Assembly: GCA_016928415.1 (NCBI GenBank)
Contig: JAFGKU010000086.1
Span: 1 to 50,989, forward strand
Length of the DNA stretch: 50,989 nucleotides
Source: Spirochaetales bacterium
Lineage (GTDB): Bacteria; Spirochaetota; Spirochaetia; SZUA-6; JAFGRV01
Reading direction: 5' to 3'
Made by a program: the position numbers and the translations under genes. Positions 25,287 through 33,441 of the stretch are shown piece by piece. The notes under the pieces were generated by a model that was not told the DNA's origin, did not search any database, and saw only the letters and a program-made list of their open reading frames with translations. The stretch's first letter is position 1, and each line of letters opens with the position of its first letter.

Positions 25287-25304
25287 TTACTGACTCCCGT
25301 CTGA

Positions 25305-25333
25305 ATAATACGCCATCCTTCCAATTCACTCAA
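25305..25333 (-). promoter_or_regulatory. Putative promoter of purN
   Basis: On the minus strand TTGAGT (25333-25328), a 17-nt spacer and TATTAT (25310-25305) lie 18 nt before the purN ATG, leaving a short leader that still includes GGGAG. Confidence 0.5.
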
Positions 25334-25429
25334 TATAAGGAACAGGGCTATAAAGTAAATTTTAAAGGGTTTTTATTCGGCAGACGGCTCCAAAAAAAAG
25401 TTTTTAGCGGTGCCTTATCAATAATCTTC

Positions 25430-25458
25430 TTGACATACTAATATCTCCCACATATACT
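25430..25458 (+). promoter_or_regulatory. Strong sigma70-type promoter of the Lys-rich/OmpA-like gene
   Basis: A perfect TTGACA (25430-25435), a 17-nt spacer and TATACT (25453-25458). The predicted leader is about 57 nt and ends in GGGAGG before the ATG at 25522. It is the best promoter match in the window. Confidence 0.8.
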
Positions 25459-25521
25459 CTTCATTAAAAGACTTAAGGGAATCATTACATAATATTTTCC
25501 TATTAATGTGGGAGGAACAAT

Positions 25522-26184
25522 ATGGCAAAAATAAAAAAGTCCAAAAATAAAAAAGCTGGCGTAAAAAAAACAACAAAAACCAAGCCAAAACCCAAAACGA
25601 AGTCCAAGGCAATATCAAAGCCCAAAACCAAGTCAGCAGCCAAACCAAAAGCAATAAAAAAACCAACCGCGAAAAAGAAGGTGATCACCAAATCCAAAAC
25701 AGTAAAAAAAGTGACCACTAAAAGCAGCAAGCCCAAAACTACGAAGAAGGCGCCCGTAAAAAGCAAGCCAATTTCCAAGGCTAAAACAACGAAAAAGGCG
25801 GCGATCCCGGCCAAAAAAAAACCTTCCATTGATGAAATCAAGGCCATCGTTAAAAGGAACAGTCCCATATACTTTAAACCTGTCGGTGAAGAGATCGAAA
25901 CGGGGGAGAAGAAGAAGATAGACGCCATCATAAAGGCTCTCTCACAGGTTTCAGGCGGCAGCTTACTGGTTTCCGGCTATACGGCAAGCGCCAACAGCCC
26001 CGATGTGGAAAAACCATTGAGTGTCAAACGGGCCAGGAAAATCCAGTCTCTCCTCTCCGGTCTGAAAAACTTCAAAATAACGGTAAAAGGCTGTGGAGCA
26101 CCCAAGGGTGCCCACCCCGACCAGACAAAAGCGGAGAAAAAACTGCTCAGGAAAGCGGAAATCCAGGTACAGTCACTGAAGTAA
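25522..26184 (+). CDS. Lys-rich histone-like tail fused to an OmpA-like domain, no signal peptide
   Basis: The first 105 residues of this 220-residue protein are low-complexity Lys/Pro/Ala/Thr (for example KPKPKTKSKAISKPKTKSAA), like histone H1 or a TonB-type linker. The remainder looks like an OmpA C-terminal domain: SPIYFKPVGEEIETGEKKKI, LLVSGYTASANSPDVEKPLS, VKRARKIQSLLSG, VKGCGAPKGAHP and a final RKAEIQVQSLK. The Asp that contacts diaminopimelate in GHTD is Ala here (GYTA), while the RA(R) Arg is kept. No signal peptide or anchor is visible, so the product should be cytosolic unless exported otherwise. Strong promoter and GGGAGG ribosome site suggest high expression. Confidence 0.8.
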   Translation: MAKIKKSKNKKAGVKKTTKTKPKPKTKSKAISKPKTKSAAKPKAIKKPTAKKKVITKSKTVKKVTTKSSKPKTTKKAPVKSKPISKAKTTKKAAIPAKKKPSIDEIKAIVKRNSPIYFKPVGEEIETGEKKKIDAIIKALSQVSGGSLLVSGYTASANSPDVEKPLSVKRARKIQSLLSGLKNFKITVKGCGAPKGAHPDQTKAEKKLLRKAEIQVQSLK

Positions 26185-26264
26185 TCCCAAACAGCGGAGA
26201 AACAGGGTAATACCCGTCAGGGATTAACTAAAAATCTATATTGTTTCATTTCGTATGGAAAAAT

Positions 26265-27285
26265 ATGAGTTGGATTATTTTTGGACTGTTTATCTATATT
26301 TTCTTACTGATAATTCCAGGTATTTTAATTATAAAAAACAGATATCCAGACAGGCGATCCGGTTTTTGATTCTATCCTGTATATTGAAGGGGAAAATACA
26401 TCCTGGCTTAATAGCATATTTGATTATCAGTTAAGGAAACGGCTTTTATCCATCAATAACAAAGCAGTGATATTTGAAATAGATCAATATAATGCGCATG
26501 CTGCTTTTCTATGGGATGATGTAAGCAGGTATGATTTCATCATTCAATCGGTTAGGGATTTGGTAAACCTCAGTGATTCATTGAATGACGGAAAACCATC
26601 TGTTGAACGTCTCAAGATTATTGCCGAATCCGACCTCCTTCCTTCCGTCAGGCTGAATGCATTTGAGACGCTCGTCAACCGGTATCCCATTGACGACTTT
26701 ATAAGGCAATTATTGGAAAAAGGCATGAAATCCCTCAACATAGACGAACTGATCTTCTGCGCCGGTCATTCCGGCCGGAAAGGTATGGAACGCCTTCTTC
26801 ATATAATTAAAACGGAAAAACTCAAACACAGACAAATCCTTTCAATCATCAGATATTTTCAGGAAAATTCCTTCAGTGAAAGTACATATTTATTAATGAG
26901 TGTCTATTCTGAAACCGAAGATCTGGAAATCAAATTTGAAATTTTACAATCACTCATCTCTTTCGGAAAATTAAAAGAATTAAGCATGGATGATTTCCTG
27001 ATTAATCTACTAAGAGATGAGTGTGACGCTTCTCTGAAAAATAAAATTATTGAATGCCTTGGGGAGTGCGGTACCCTATCGGTGGTGGAAACGCTTCTTA
27101 CAATGCAAAAATCCTCCCTGAATCTCATCCGGAATAATGCCCTTAAAGAAGCCATTAAATCGATCCAAAGCAGGAATGCAAAAGGGGAATCAGGCATGTT
27201 AGCTATTGAGGATGATAAAACCGCAGAAGGAAAACTGTCGTTTCCCGAAGACTCGGGAGATACTCCTGACATAAAAGAAGATTAA
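26265..27285 (+). CDS. Membrane-anchored helical-repeat protein with an apparent +1 frameshift
   Basis: The downstream frame (open from 26335; GTG at 26467 is its first usual start) encodes 272+ residues of HEAT-like helix pairs, such as LPSVRLNAFETLVNRYP and CDASLKNKIIECLGECG, with an acidic tail. It stays open upstream of 26467 and reads TGDPVFDSILYIEGENTSW. A second frame from ATG 26265 encodes one membrane helix (MSWIIFGLFIYIFLLIIPG) and runs into it. Removing one A from the A6 run at 26333-26338 joins them as GILIIKTDIQTGDPVFDS. So the intact gene probably spans 26265-27285, and the break is a sequencing error, a real mutation or slippage. Function unknown. Confidence 0.6.
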
Positions 27286-27308
27286 CCAATATCGACCGGT
27301 AGTCCCGG

Positions 27309-27824
27309 TTAATTTCTTAAGAATAAATCCGCCGAATTCACCACGGCAGCTCCCCGTGCATGGATATCCTTGTGCACCTTTTCAATCGTTTTCAATGGTT
27401 CCTTGGCCATGTTGCTGTGCCCATCGGCAACGAGCACCGTTTCATAGCCCAGCTTGAGCGCGCCGATACAGGTACGCTGCACACAAAGTCCCGACAGCAG
27501 GCCGCAGACAACAACCCTGTCTATATTGAGTTCCTTGAGGCGTTCATGGAGGGGTGTTTCAAAAAAGGAATTGCCTTCTTTTTTGCCAATGAACAAATCG
27601 TCCTTCCCGGGCAGCAGGCCGGGATGCAGCTCCCAGCCGGGTGAATTTTTTTTTAGGAAGCCCGAGCTTTCATGCTGGATAAAAACAACGGGGCTGCCTG
27701 TGTTATGCGCCTTGTTTATAAGTCCGTTTATCCGGTTTATCAGGGCATCCGGTTCGAAGACCGGTTTTTTTCTATTAAAAATACCTGTCTGCACATCTAC
27801 TATCAATAAAGCCGTCTTTCCCAT
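27309..27824 (-). CDS. Isochorismatase-family cysteine hydrolase (nicotinamidase-like)
   Basis: A 171-residue single-domain hydrolase with the family catalytic triad: Asp in LLIVDVQTGIF, Lys in GKKEGNSFFETPL and Cys in VCGLLSGLCVQRTC. Members hydrolyse amides or vinyl ethers (nicotinamide, isochorismate, carbamoyl compounds). The metal-site histidine pattern of true nicotinamidases (DxHxxxH) is not obvious, so I do not assign a substrate. The ribosome site AGGAGG is strong. It is the last gene of the minus-strand group below the WYL regulator and converges on the frameshifted gene. Confidence 0.87.
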   Translation of the reverse strand: MGKTALLIVDVQTGIFNRKKPVFEPDALINRINGLINKAHNTGSPVVFIQHESSGFLKKNSPGWELHPGLLPGKDDLFIGKKEGNSFFETPLHERLKELNIDRVVVCGLLSGLCVQRTCIGALKLGYETVLVADGHSNMAKEPLKTIEKVHKDIHARGAAVVNSADLFLRN

Positions 27825-27896
27825 TCCAACCCTCCTTTTTCTGCTACCGGGCAGTTCTGTCAGCTGGAAATAAGCTCTATTATATTTATACCATTG

Positions 27897-28526
27897 TTAT
27901 GAATCTTTGACAAACGGCTGCCTTACAACCGTCTTCATCTTTTCAGGCCGAACCTTTCTAAAGTCACTTAAGTAAATTTCGTGGTGTTTCTGAATTTGCC
28001 CGTCAAAACGGCCGCCGGATTCTGATATCAATTGATGGACCCTGCGGATGTTTGCTTCTTCAGCCGAAAAAGGTCCGATATGCATGATCTGCCCGCACCA
28101 GCCTTCCCTGAATCCTTTTAACCTCAGTTCATCAAGCGCGGGTGAAAAATCTTTTTTTCCCTCCTCTTCAACGGCCCGGTTGACATGGGTCGGCGTTATG
28201 AAATCGGGCTGCATTATCATCAATGTCCATTGCCACATGGCTTTTATGCCTTTCTTGAAGTAGTCCATGTCATCCGCCCACCAGAGCCCTTCCAGGGGCA
28301 TGACGGTATAGTCCTTTCCTTCTTTCTTTTTTACTCCGAACTTGATTTTATACGATACACTGAACAGGGCATTAATGGCCTGCTGGAAAGATTCACTTTC
28401 AGGACGGGCATCCATGCCGTCTATCATTAAAAACCGGCGTTCAGGAATCTCGACCAAAACGGGTTCTTTAACCGGAGGATTGTATAAATCCCTGTATGTT
28501 TTTTTAAGGTCCAATTTCTTTTCCAT
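27897..28526 (-). CDS. GyrI-like small-molecule-binding protein
   Basis: The 209-residue protein resembles the stand-alone GyrI-like/SHOCT-less proteins (EIPERRFLMIDGMDARPESE, VMPLEGLWWADDMDYFKKGI, KGFREGWCGQIMHIGPFSAE). GyrI-like folds bind hydrophobic drugs or, in some members, hydrolyse cyclopropanoid toxins. It starts 6 nt after the DUF3795 gene. The full length fits the family variant with two SHS2 modules. Ligand unknown; a detoxification or sensing role is inference. Confidence 0.82.
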   Translation of the reverse strand: MEKKLDLKKTYRDLYNPPVKEPVLVEIPERRFLMIDGMDARPESESFQQAINALFSVSYKIKFGVKKKEGKDYTVMPLEGLWWADDMDYFKKGIKAMWQWTLMIMQPDFITPTHVNRAVEEEGKKDFSPALDELRLKGFREGWCGQIMHIGPFSAEEANIRRVHQLISESGGRFDGQIQKHHEIYLSDFRKVRPEKMKTVVRQPFVKDS

Positions 28527-28532
28527 AGAGCA

Positions 28533-28883
28533 TCATGTACGCAACTGCTCCAAATTGGTTTTGGAACCCGGTGCATGCCTCCAGATTTCACTGACCTTGT
28601 CACACCCGAAATCGGGGCAATCGGCACAGGTAGCATATCCCCTCTCCACGGCACAGGTTCTTATTCCGCATACAAGGCAATGACTGAAAAGTTTTCCCTT
28701 GTTCTTTTGCTGGCAGCCGAGGCAGTTGATGGTTTTCCAGTCTATGTCCGCATTGAACATTGCCGACCATTCCCCGGCGGTCTTCTTCCTTAAATCATCA
28801 CTGTTATCAATGGTTGCCTTGTAAGCGCCGCATTCCATGCAGTCAAGACCGCATTTTGCTATTATTCTACCGTTATTCGCCAT
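28533..28883 (-). CDS. DUF3795 cysteine-rich protein
   Basis: A 116-residue protein starting at ATG 28883, which follows GAAGGAGG at ideal spacing. It has regularly spaced Cys pairs: CGLDCMECGAYKAT, INCLGCQQKNK, SHCLVCGIRTCAVERG and CADCPDFGCDK, as in DUF3795 proteins, presumably binding zinc or an iron-sulfur cluster. Function is not established. It is co-transcribed with the GyrI-like gene and preceded by an inverted repeat at 28935-28952 that could be the site of the WYL regulator. Confidence 0.82.
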   Translation of the reverse strand: MANNGRIIAKCGLDCMECGAYKATIDNSDDLRKKTAGEWSAMFNADIDWKTINCLGCQQKNKGKLFSHCLVCGIRTCAVERGYATCADCPDFGCDKVSEIWRHAPGSKTNLEQLRT

Positions 28884-28934
28884 TATGGCCTCCTTCATTA
28901 TTTAAAAGTACATTGAAAATATACAATGGGAAAC

Positions 28935-28952
28935 CTGACACCAGTTTGTCAG
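28935..28952. promoter_or_regulatory. Inverted repeat, candidate WYL-regulator operator
   Basis: CTGACA-CCAGTT-TGTCAG is a perfect 6-bp inverted repeat with a 6-nt spacer. It lies 52 nt before the DUF3795 start and about 20 nt upstream of a TATATT that could be its -10 box. The regulator gene ends 70 nt away. Confidence 0.5.
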
Positions 28953-29021
28953 CTTTGAATTTTTTTTATATTTTTTTTCCCACAGTGCAGTATGGCTCAC
29001 TGTTTTCTGAAGAAAATTAAT

Positions 29022-29933
29022 TTACGCGTTTTTTTCACGGAATATCCCGGTCCGGCGCAGTAACTCATTTCGTACCGATTCAGGGCTCAGAACTTCCATG
29101 ATGTCGGCAAATCCAAGGAGCAATCCGTACACCCATTCGTCGAGGGGATAAACAACCCGGACTTCGATGGTTCCGTCATCATTGTACTTTATACCCTGTT
29201 CAGGAAACCGGCCGAACAGTCTTCCCCTCGCCTCTTCAGGAAACCGGAGATGCAGTTCAACCGGAGGGGCGGACCGCCATTCCGTGTCCATGTTTATTGA
29301 CGCGGGGTCATGTTCCCGGAACGTTTCGTCAAGCACGACCGGTTTATGTATGCGGGATACGCGGAAAAATCTGTAATTGTTTTTTAACAGACAGAATCCC
29401 AACAAATACCAGGCGGACATCTTGAACATGAGCTGTATTGGCTCTACCGTCCGTTCAGTTGTTTCATTCTGCAGGTTGGCATATTCGAACCGGACCCGCC
29501 TGTGAGAAAGAACGGCCCGGTACAGAGCTGACATGATTTCCTGGTGAGTGGAATCCCTGTCCCAGGAGGAAAAATCAATGACCACCGATTTTTCCGTGCC
29601 GGCAATTTCGGGAACAAGGGCCGTCACCTTTTCCATGGCGCTGGATACCGTTTTATCCCTGAACGCCGATTCCACACCCTTCAATCCCGTAATTAAAGCC
29701 AGTAATTCGTCCGGTGTAAAAACCTGCCGGTCCATCTTGAAATTGGGAGAAAGCGAATACCCGCCTCCTGTACCCTGTTGTGAAACAATGGGGATTCCGG
29801 CAATACACAGGGTATCGATGTCACGGTAAATAGTACGGATGGAAGTTTCAAAATACCCGGCCAGGTAAGGCGCTGTCACTTTTTCACGGTTCAACAGAAG
29901 AAGAACAATGGATAGAAGACGGTCTATCTTCAT
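29022..29933 (-). CDS. YafY-type HTH/WYL-domain transcriptional regulator
   Basis: A 303-residue regulator with an N-terminal winged helix (RLLSIVLLLLNREKVTAPYL, SIRTIYRDIDTLCIAGIPIV), a WYL domain near residues 140-220 (VEPIQLMFKMSAWYLLGFCL) and a C-terminal WCX part (VRVVYPLDEWVYGLLLGFAD). WYL domains sense nucleic acid or small ligands and usually control neighbouring genes. The downstream DUF3795 and GyrI-like genes are the likely targets. Only a weak ribosome site precedes the ATG at 29933. Confidence 0.9.
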   Translation of the reverse strand: MKIDRLLSIVLLLLNREKVTAPYLAGYFETSIRTIYRDIDTLCIAGIPIVSQQGTGGGYSLSPNFKMDRQVFTPDELLALITGLKGVESAFRDKTVSSAMEKVTALVPEIAGTEKSVVIDFSSWDRDSTHQEIMSALYRAVLSHRRVRFEYANLQNETTERTVEPIQLMFKMSAWYLLGFCLLKNNYRFFRVSRIHKPVVLDETFREHDPASINMDTEWRSAPPVELHLRFPEEARGRLFGRFPEQGIKYNDDGTIEVRVVYPLDEWVYGLLLGFADIMEVLSPESVRNELLRRTGIFREKNA

Positions 29934-30051
29934 TCATCTATTGTGCATGAGAGCCCCGGATTGGTCAAGACAGCATTTAAAATGGAAATTTCTTGCTTGG
30001 TAGTATCGAATAAAGCCTGAAATTTTTATATATTATCCACAGGAGCAAAAA

Positions 30052-30447
30052 ATGAGAAAGATGATTACAGGGATCTTTCTATTTGTCTTGATCTCTATAC
30101 AGTTGTCCGCCGAAAGCGAATATATTCTTCTTACGGGTTCAAGGCATGAAAGCCTGCCCGATTCTTCTGAAATCCGCACATATCTGACCAACTTTCCGGG
30201 AAGTTACGAAGAAATCGCCCTGGTACTCATTAAATCCGGCGATTCAGCCGAACGGATTTACCGGGCCAAAAAAATAGCACAAGAACTGGGTGGAAACGGG
30301 GTAATTCCCCAGGAAGAAGAATTAAAGAGTTGCCTATGGTATAAACCAATCTATTCTCAAAACAATGAAGTGGTGGACTATATAAGAATAAAAATTGAAT
30401 GGATTGAACAAAATTTTGTAATTATTAATAATCAAGTTAAGGATTAA
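30052..30447 (+). CDS. Small secreted protein, paralogue of the next lipoprotein
   Basis: A 131-residue protein with a signal peptide (MRKMITGIFLFVLISIQLSA). The body is about 105 residues and includes SYEEIALVLIKSGDSAERIY and AKKIAQELGGNGVI, which align with the following gene, so the pair arose by duplication. No known family. AGGAG lies 6 nt before the ATG. It begins a three-gene unit ending in the GH16 gene. A surface or periplasmic location is likely. Confidence 0.72.
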   Translation: MRKMITGIFLFVLISIQLSAESEYILLTGSRHESLPDSSEIRTYLTNFPGSYEEIALVLIKSGDSAERIYRAKKIAQELGGNGVIPQEEELKSCLWYKPIYSQNNEVVDYIRIKIEWIEQNFVIINNQVKD

Positions 30448-30466
30448 TTTAGAAAGGATGATATCT

Positions 30467-30778
30467 ATGAAAAGAATTTTATATTTTTTTATTCCTTTTT
30501 TACTCGTCGGATGCATATCGGTAAAATATATAAATACCGGAGGCGAATACAAGGCGCTTCCCGCAACAACGGAAGTAAAAGTCTTTCTTTCCAAACTGCC
30601 TGATACCGGTTACGATGAAATTGGAATACTTGTCATCGGCGCGTTGAAAGATGAAAACCTGATGGAACAGAGCTTAAATGAAGCAAAACAAAAGGCAAGG
30701 GCCGTCGGAGGAAACGCCCTGATTAAGCTCCCGGGAGTTGAGTGGAAATTCGCGATCGTTAAAATAAAAACTGATTGA
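30467..30778 (+). CDS. Small lipoprotein, paralogue of the preceding gene
   Basis: The product from ATG 30467 (AAAGGA 8 nt upstream) is 103 residues with a lipobox, LLVGC. The body GYDEIGILVIGALKDENLME and AKQKARAVGGNALIKL matches the preceding protein in order and spacing. Fold suggestion: a small alpha/beta domain of the YbjQ/DUF4156-like type seen in other lipoproteins with GGNAL motifs; that is a tentative link. It lies 19 nt after its paralogue and 16 nt before the GH16 gene. Confidence 0.72.
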   Translation: MKRILYFFIPFLLVGCISVKYINTGGEYKALPATTEVKVFLSKLPDTGYDEIGILVIGALKDENLMEQSLNEAKQKARAVGGNALIKLPGVEWKFAIVKIKTD

Positions 30779-30794
30779 CGGCAAAGGAGACACC

Positions 30795-31604
30795 TTGAAC
30801 AAAATAAACTGCGGACTGGTTCTGGTATGCCTGATTTGTGTATTCAGTTGTTTTAGTCTGCCGGAAGAATTCCCCGATCCGCCCAGCGGAATAACATACC
30901 TTGATGAGCATTGGAAAGACAATTTTGATGCTTATAATCCCGAACTATGGGAAAAAGTGGACAATTATTCCTGGGAGAACAATGCATCGGTAATGAAAAA
31001 CTATAATGTTGAGTACGTTTCCGGTTCGGTTTGCATATCCTTCCTGAAGAACGACGGACCGTTTTCCACAAACTATGGCACCCGCTATCATTCATGCGCT
31101 CAACTTTACACCAGGGCATTTATCCATTCAGACCATTATGATTATAAATACGGAAAATACAGCGTGCGTATGAAAGCGGCCACGGGAAGCGGAATCGTCA
31201 GCTCTTTTTTCCTGTTCCGCTGGGCCCCCTGGCAGGAAATCGACATAGAATTCCTGGGAAAAAACACGACAAAATTCCACATCAATGTATATTACAACAG
31301 CGGGACCGGAACAGCACCTCTCGAGGATCCGGAAGTCATCGACCTCGGTTTTGACGCGGCAGCCGATTACCATACATATGCCATCGAATGGGAGCGGGAC
31401 CATATTACCTGGTATGTTGACGGTTCCGCCGTTGGAACCAGGAAAAGCCCCCAAAAAAACATCCCAGATCAGCCCATGTACCTGGCAATGAATATCTGGA
31501 ACTGTAATTCCACCTCCTGGTCAGGACCGCTGTTTGCCGATGAACCCGGTAAGCGTACCGCCTTTTATGACTGGGTTGAATATTTCCCTTCCCGGTCTTA
31601 TTAA
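30795..31604 (+). CDS. GH16 family beta-glucanase, lipoprotein
   Basis: A 269-residue lipoprotein (signal with lipobox VFSC near residue 19) of glycoside hydrolase family 16. The retaining catalytic motif is WQEIDIEFLGKN (nucleophile and acid/base Glu in EIDIE). Supporting family sequence includes YDYKYGKYSVRMKAATGSGI and HTYAIEWERDHITWYVDG. Such enzymes cut beta-1,3-1,4-glucan (lichenan) or beta-1,3-glucan; the substrate is not decided by these motifs. TTG start at 30795 follows AAAGGAGA; no closer ATG exists. Surface attachment suggests extracellular glucan digestion. Confidence 0.92.
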   Translation: MNKINCGLVLVCLICVFSCFSLPEEFPDPPSGITYLDEHWKDNFDAYNPELWEKVDNYSWENNASVMKNYNVEYVSGSVCISFLKNDGPFSTNYGTRYHSCAQLYTRAFIHSDHYDYKYGKYSVRMKAATGSGIVSSFFLFRWAPWQEIDIEFLGKNTTKFHINVYYNSGTGTAPLEDPEVIDLGFDAAADYHTYAIEWERDHITWYVDGSAVGTRKSPQKNIPDQPMYLAMNIWNCNSTSWSGPLFADEPGKRTAFYDWVEYFPSRSY

Positions 31605-31850
31605 TCGAACCGGCGGCCAGCGGACATTATGCGGATTGGCTTGATAACTTGAGAATGACATGATATTACGGTGATTCAGATGAACGAATTAACCGGGCGC
31701 ACCGTATTATTCTGAACAGCACAGACATAATAGCCTGGTATTATGTAACGCGTTTTTACAATAACTGACGAATTAAAATGAATCCAATGGCATGTTTTTA
31801 AAGTCTTTTCAGTTTATCCAATTAATATGCAAAAAATGCTAAATCCGTAA
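31605..31850. other. Intergenic region between GH16 and TRAP genes
   Basis: Together with the promoter to its right this is about 320 bp without an open frame of note on either strand. It is increasingly AT-rich toward the TRAP promoter. I see no clear T-tailed hairpin after the GH16 gene. Confidence 0.4.
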
Positions 31851-31878
31851 TAGACAAATCCGGATTGCAGTATATAAT
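31851..31878 (+). promoter_or_regulatory. Promoter of the TRAP operon with palindromic spacer
   Basis: TAGACA (31851-31856), a 16-nt spacer and a perfect TATAAT (31873-31878). The spacer contains the 10-bp palindrome AATCCGGATT (31857-31866), a possible operator. The leader is about 39 nt and includes GGAGG before the ATG at 31924. Confidence 0.65.
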
Positions 31879-31923
31879 ATCAAGCAATATCTATAATTAA
31901 TACCACCCTGATGGAGGATTTAC

Positions 31924-32928
31924 ATGAAAAATATAACTATGTGGTTAGTCGCCATTTCTTTAATTTTATTTTTATTCCCGGCATGCCAGAAAAAGGACGG
32001 CACCCTGATTCTCAGCTATTCCATTTTTTTCCCTCCCACGCATGTGCAGGCGGTTGTTGCCGCACAATGGGCAAAGGAAGTGGAAGAAAAAACAAACAAC
32101 CGGATCAAAATAAATTTATATCCCGGGGGTGCTCTTACTAAGGCCGAGCAATGTTACGAGGGAGTGATGAACGGCGTTTCCGATATCGGCATGAGCTGCT
32201 TTGCGTATACCCGCGGCCGGTTTCCCCTTGTTGAAGGGCTTGATCTTCCGAATGGTTACTCCTCCGGCCTGGCCGCCACGAAAGTTGCCAATGCAATGAT
32301 AAAAAAATACGCACCCGAAGAACTAAAGGACGTCAAGGTGCTTTATGTCCATGCCCATGGTCCCGGCCTGATTGCCAGTAAAAGCCCGGTAAGGACAAAG
32401 AAGGATCTTATCGGCATGAAAGTCAGGGCGACCGGACTTTCCTCCAAGATCATCGAAGCATTGGGCGGAACCCCGATAGGCATGAGTCAGCCGGAAACGT
32501 ACCAGGCATTGGAAAAAAATGTGGTGGACGCCACGTTATGCCCGATTGAAACGCTCAAGGGATGGAAACAGGGAGAGGTCATTAATTATGTCACGGATTC
32601 CTCCGTCATCGGTTATACAACGGTTATGTTCGTCGTCATGAACACAAACACATGGAACAAGCTTCCCCGGGACATCCGTGATACCATTGACAGCCTTAAT
32701 GAATCCTATGTTCTCAAACATGGCGAAGCCTGGGACAGAGCCGACGAAGAGGGCCGTGAATTCGTAACCGGGCTGGGCAGGGAAATCATACCCTTAAACG
32801 AACCGGAAAAAGCGGTCTGGAAGGCGGCGATGGAACCGCTTTTCAACGATTTTATCGCACGGATGGAAGAAAAGGGGCTGCCGGGCGAGGCGCTGATCGC
32901 GGATATCCGGACGTCTTTAAGCGAGTGA
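31924..32928 (+). CDS. dctP: TRAP transporter solute-binding protein (DctP family), lipoprotein
   Basis: A 334-residue extracytoplasmic binding protein with a lipobox (LFPAC, then QKKDG), so tethered rather than free. Family features are [40 protein letters not shown], the carboxylate-binding Arg in [20 protein letters not shown], and [20 protein letters not shown]. It would capture a carboxylated solute and pass it to the membrane subunits encoded next. A GGAGG ribosome site precedes the ATG. Confidence 0.93.
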   Translation: MKNITMWLVAISLILFLFPACQKKDGTLILSYSIFFPPTHVQAVVAAQWAKEVEEKTNNRIKINLYPGGALTKAEQCYEGVMNGVSDIGMSCFAYTRGRFPLVEGLDLPNGYSSGLAATKVANAMIKKYAPEELKDVKVLYVHAHGPGLIASKSPVRTKKDLIGMKVRATGLSSKIIEALGGTPIGMSQPETYQALEKNVVDATLCPIETLKGWKQGEVINYVTDSSVIGYTTVMFVVMNTNTWNKLPRDIRDTIDSLNESYVLKHGEAWDRADEEGREFVTGLGREIIPLNEPEKAVWKAAMEPLFNDFIARMEEKGLPGEALIADIRTSLSE

Positions 32929-32940
32929 GAAAATACGGTC

Positions 32941-33441
32941 GTGGTAAAAATGTTTATATGTAATGCAACGCCTTTTTTAAGAAGAACCGTCAAGGGCATG
33001 GGGTTTGTTTCCGGGGCGGCGATTCTCGTGATGATCATTGTTCCCGTTACGGACATCCTGCTGAGGCTGTTCCGTCTATCCATCACCGGTTCCTATGACA
33101 TCGTCAGGATGGCTGGGATTTTAGCCTTGTCAGCCGGCCTGCCTTACGTTACGGCGGTCAAGGGCCACGTGGCCATAGAATTAATTTATCACCGGTTGCC
33201 TAAAACGGCTAAGGTTATCGTCGGTATAATCGTAAACATGGCCAGTATGGCCTTTTTCGGTATTATCTGTTACCAGGGCGTTCTTTACGGATTATCGCTG
33301 TATCAAAGCGGAGAGGTGTCGGCAACGCTTCAGTTCCCCGTTTTCTGGATACCCTTTGTTCTTTCATTCTGCAGTGTCATCGTGGTACTGGTAATACTGT
33401 ATCTGACAGCCCACCCGGGGAAGGAACTGATGAAACCATGA
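32941..33441 (+). CDS. dctQ: TRAP transporter small permease (DctQ family)
   Basis: The 166-residue protein has four membrane segments and the DctQ-type run ITGSYDIVRMAGILALSAGL, then VKGHVAIELIYHRLPKTAKV. It pairs with the large permease. The GTG at 32941 and the ATG at 32950 are both possible; neither has a strong ribosome site. Its stop overlaps the start of dctM (ATGA), so the two are coupled. Confidence 0.88.
   Translation: MVKMFICNATPFLRRTVKGMGFVSGAAILVMIIVPVTDILLRLFRLSITGSYDIVRMAGILALSAGLPYVTAVKGHVAIELIYHRLPKTAKVIVGIIVNMASMAFFGIICYQGVLYGLSLYQSGEVSATLQFPVFWIPFVLSFCSVIVVLVILYLTAHPGKELMKP

Noticed and set aside
25503-25931. Minus-strand hydrophobic frame opposite the Lys-rich/OmpA-like gene
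   Set aside because: Same effect: antisense of AAA/AAG-rich codons reads as Phe/Leu/Val. The plus strand has a near-consensus promoter and GGGAGG.
26255-26434. Third-frame open stretch (ATG 26255) overlapping the frameshift region
   Set aside because: 59 codons without a hydrophobic or family pattern; the frame from 26265 gives a clean membrane helix that joins the downstream protein by a single-base change.
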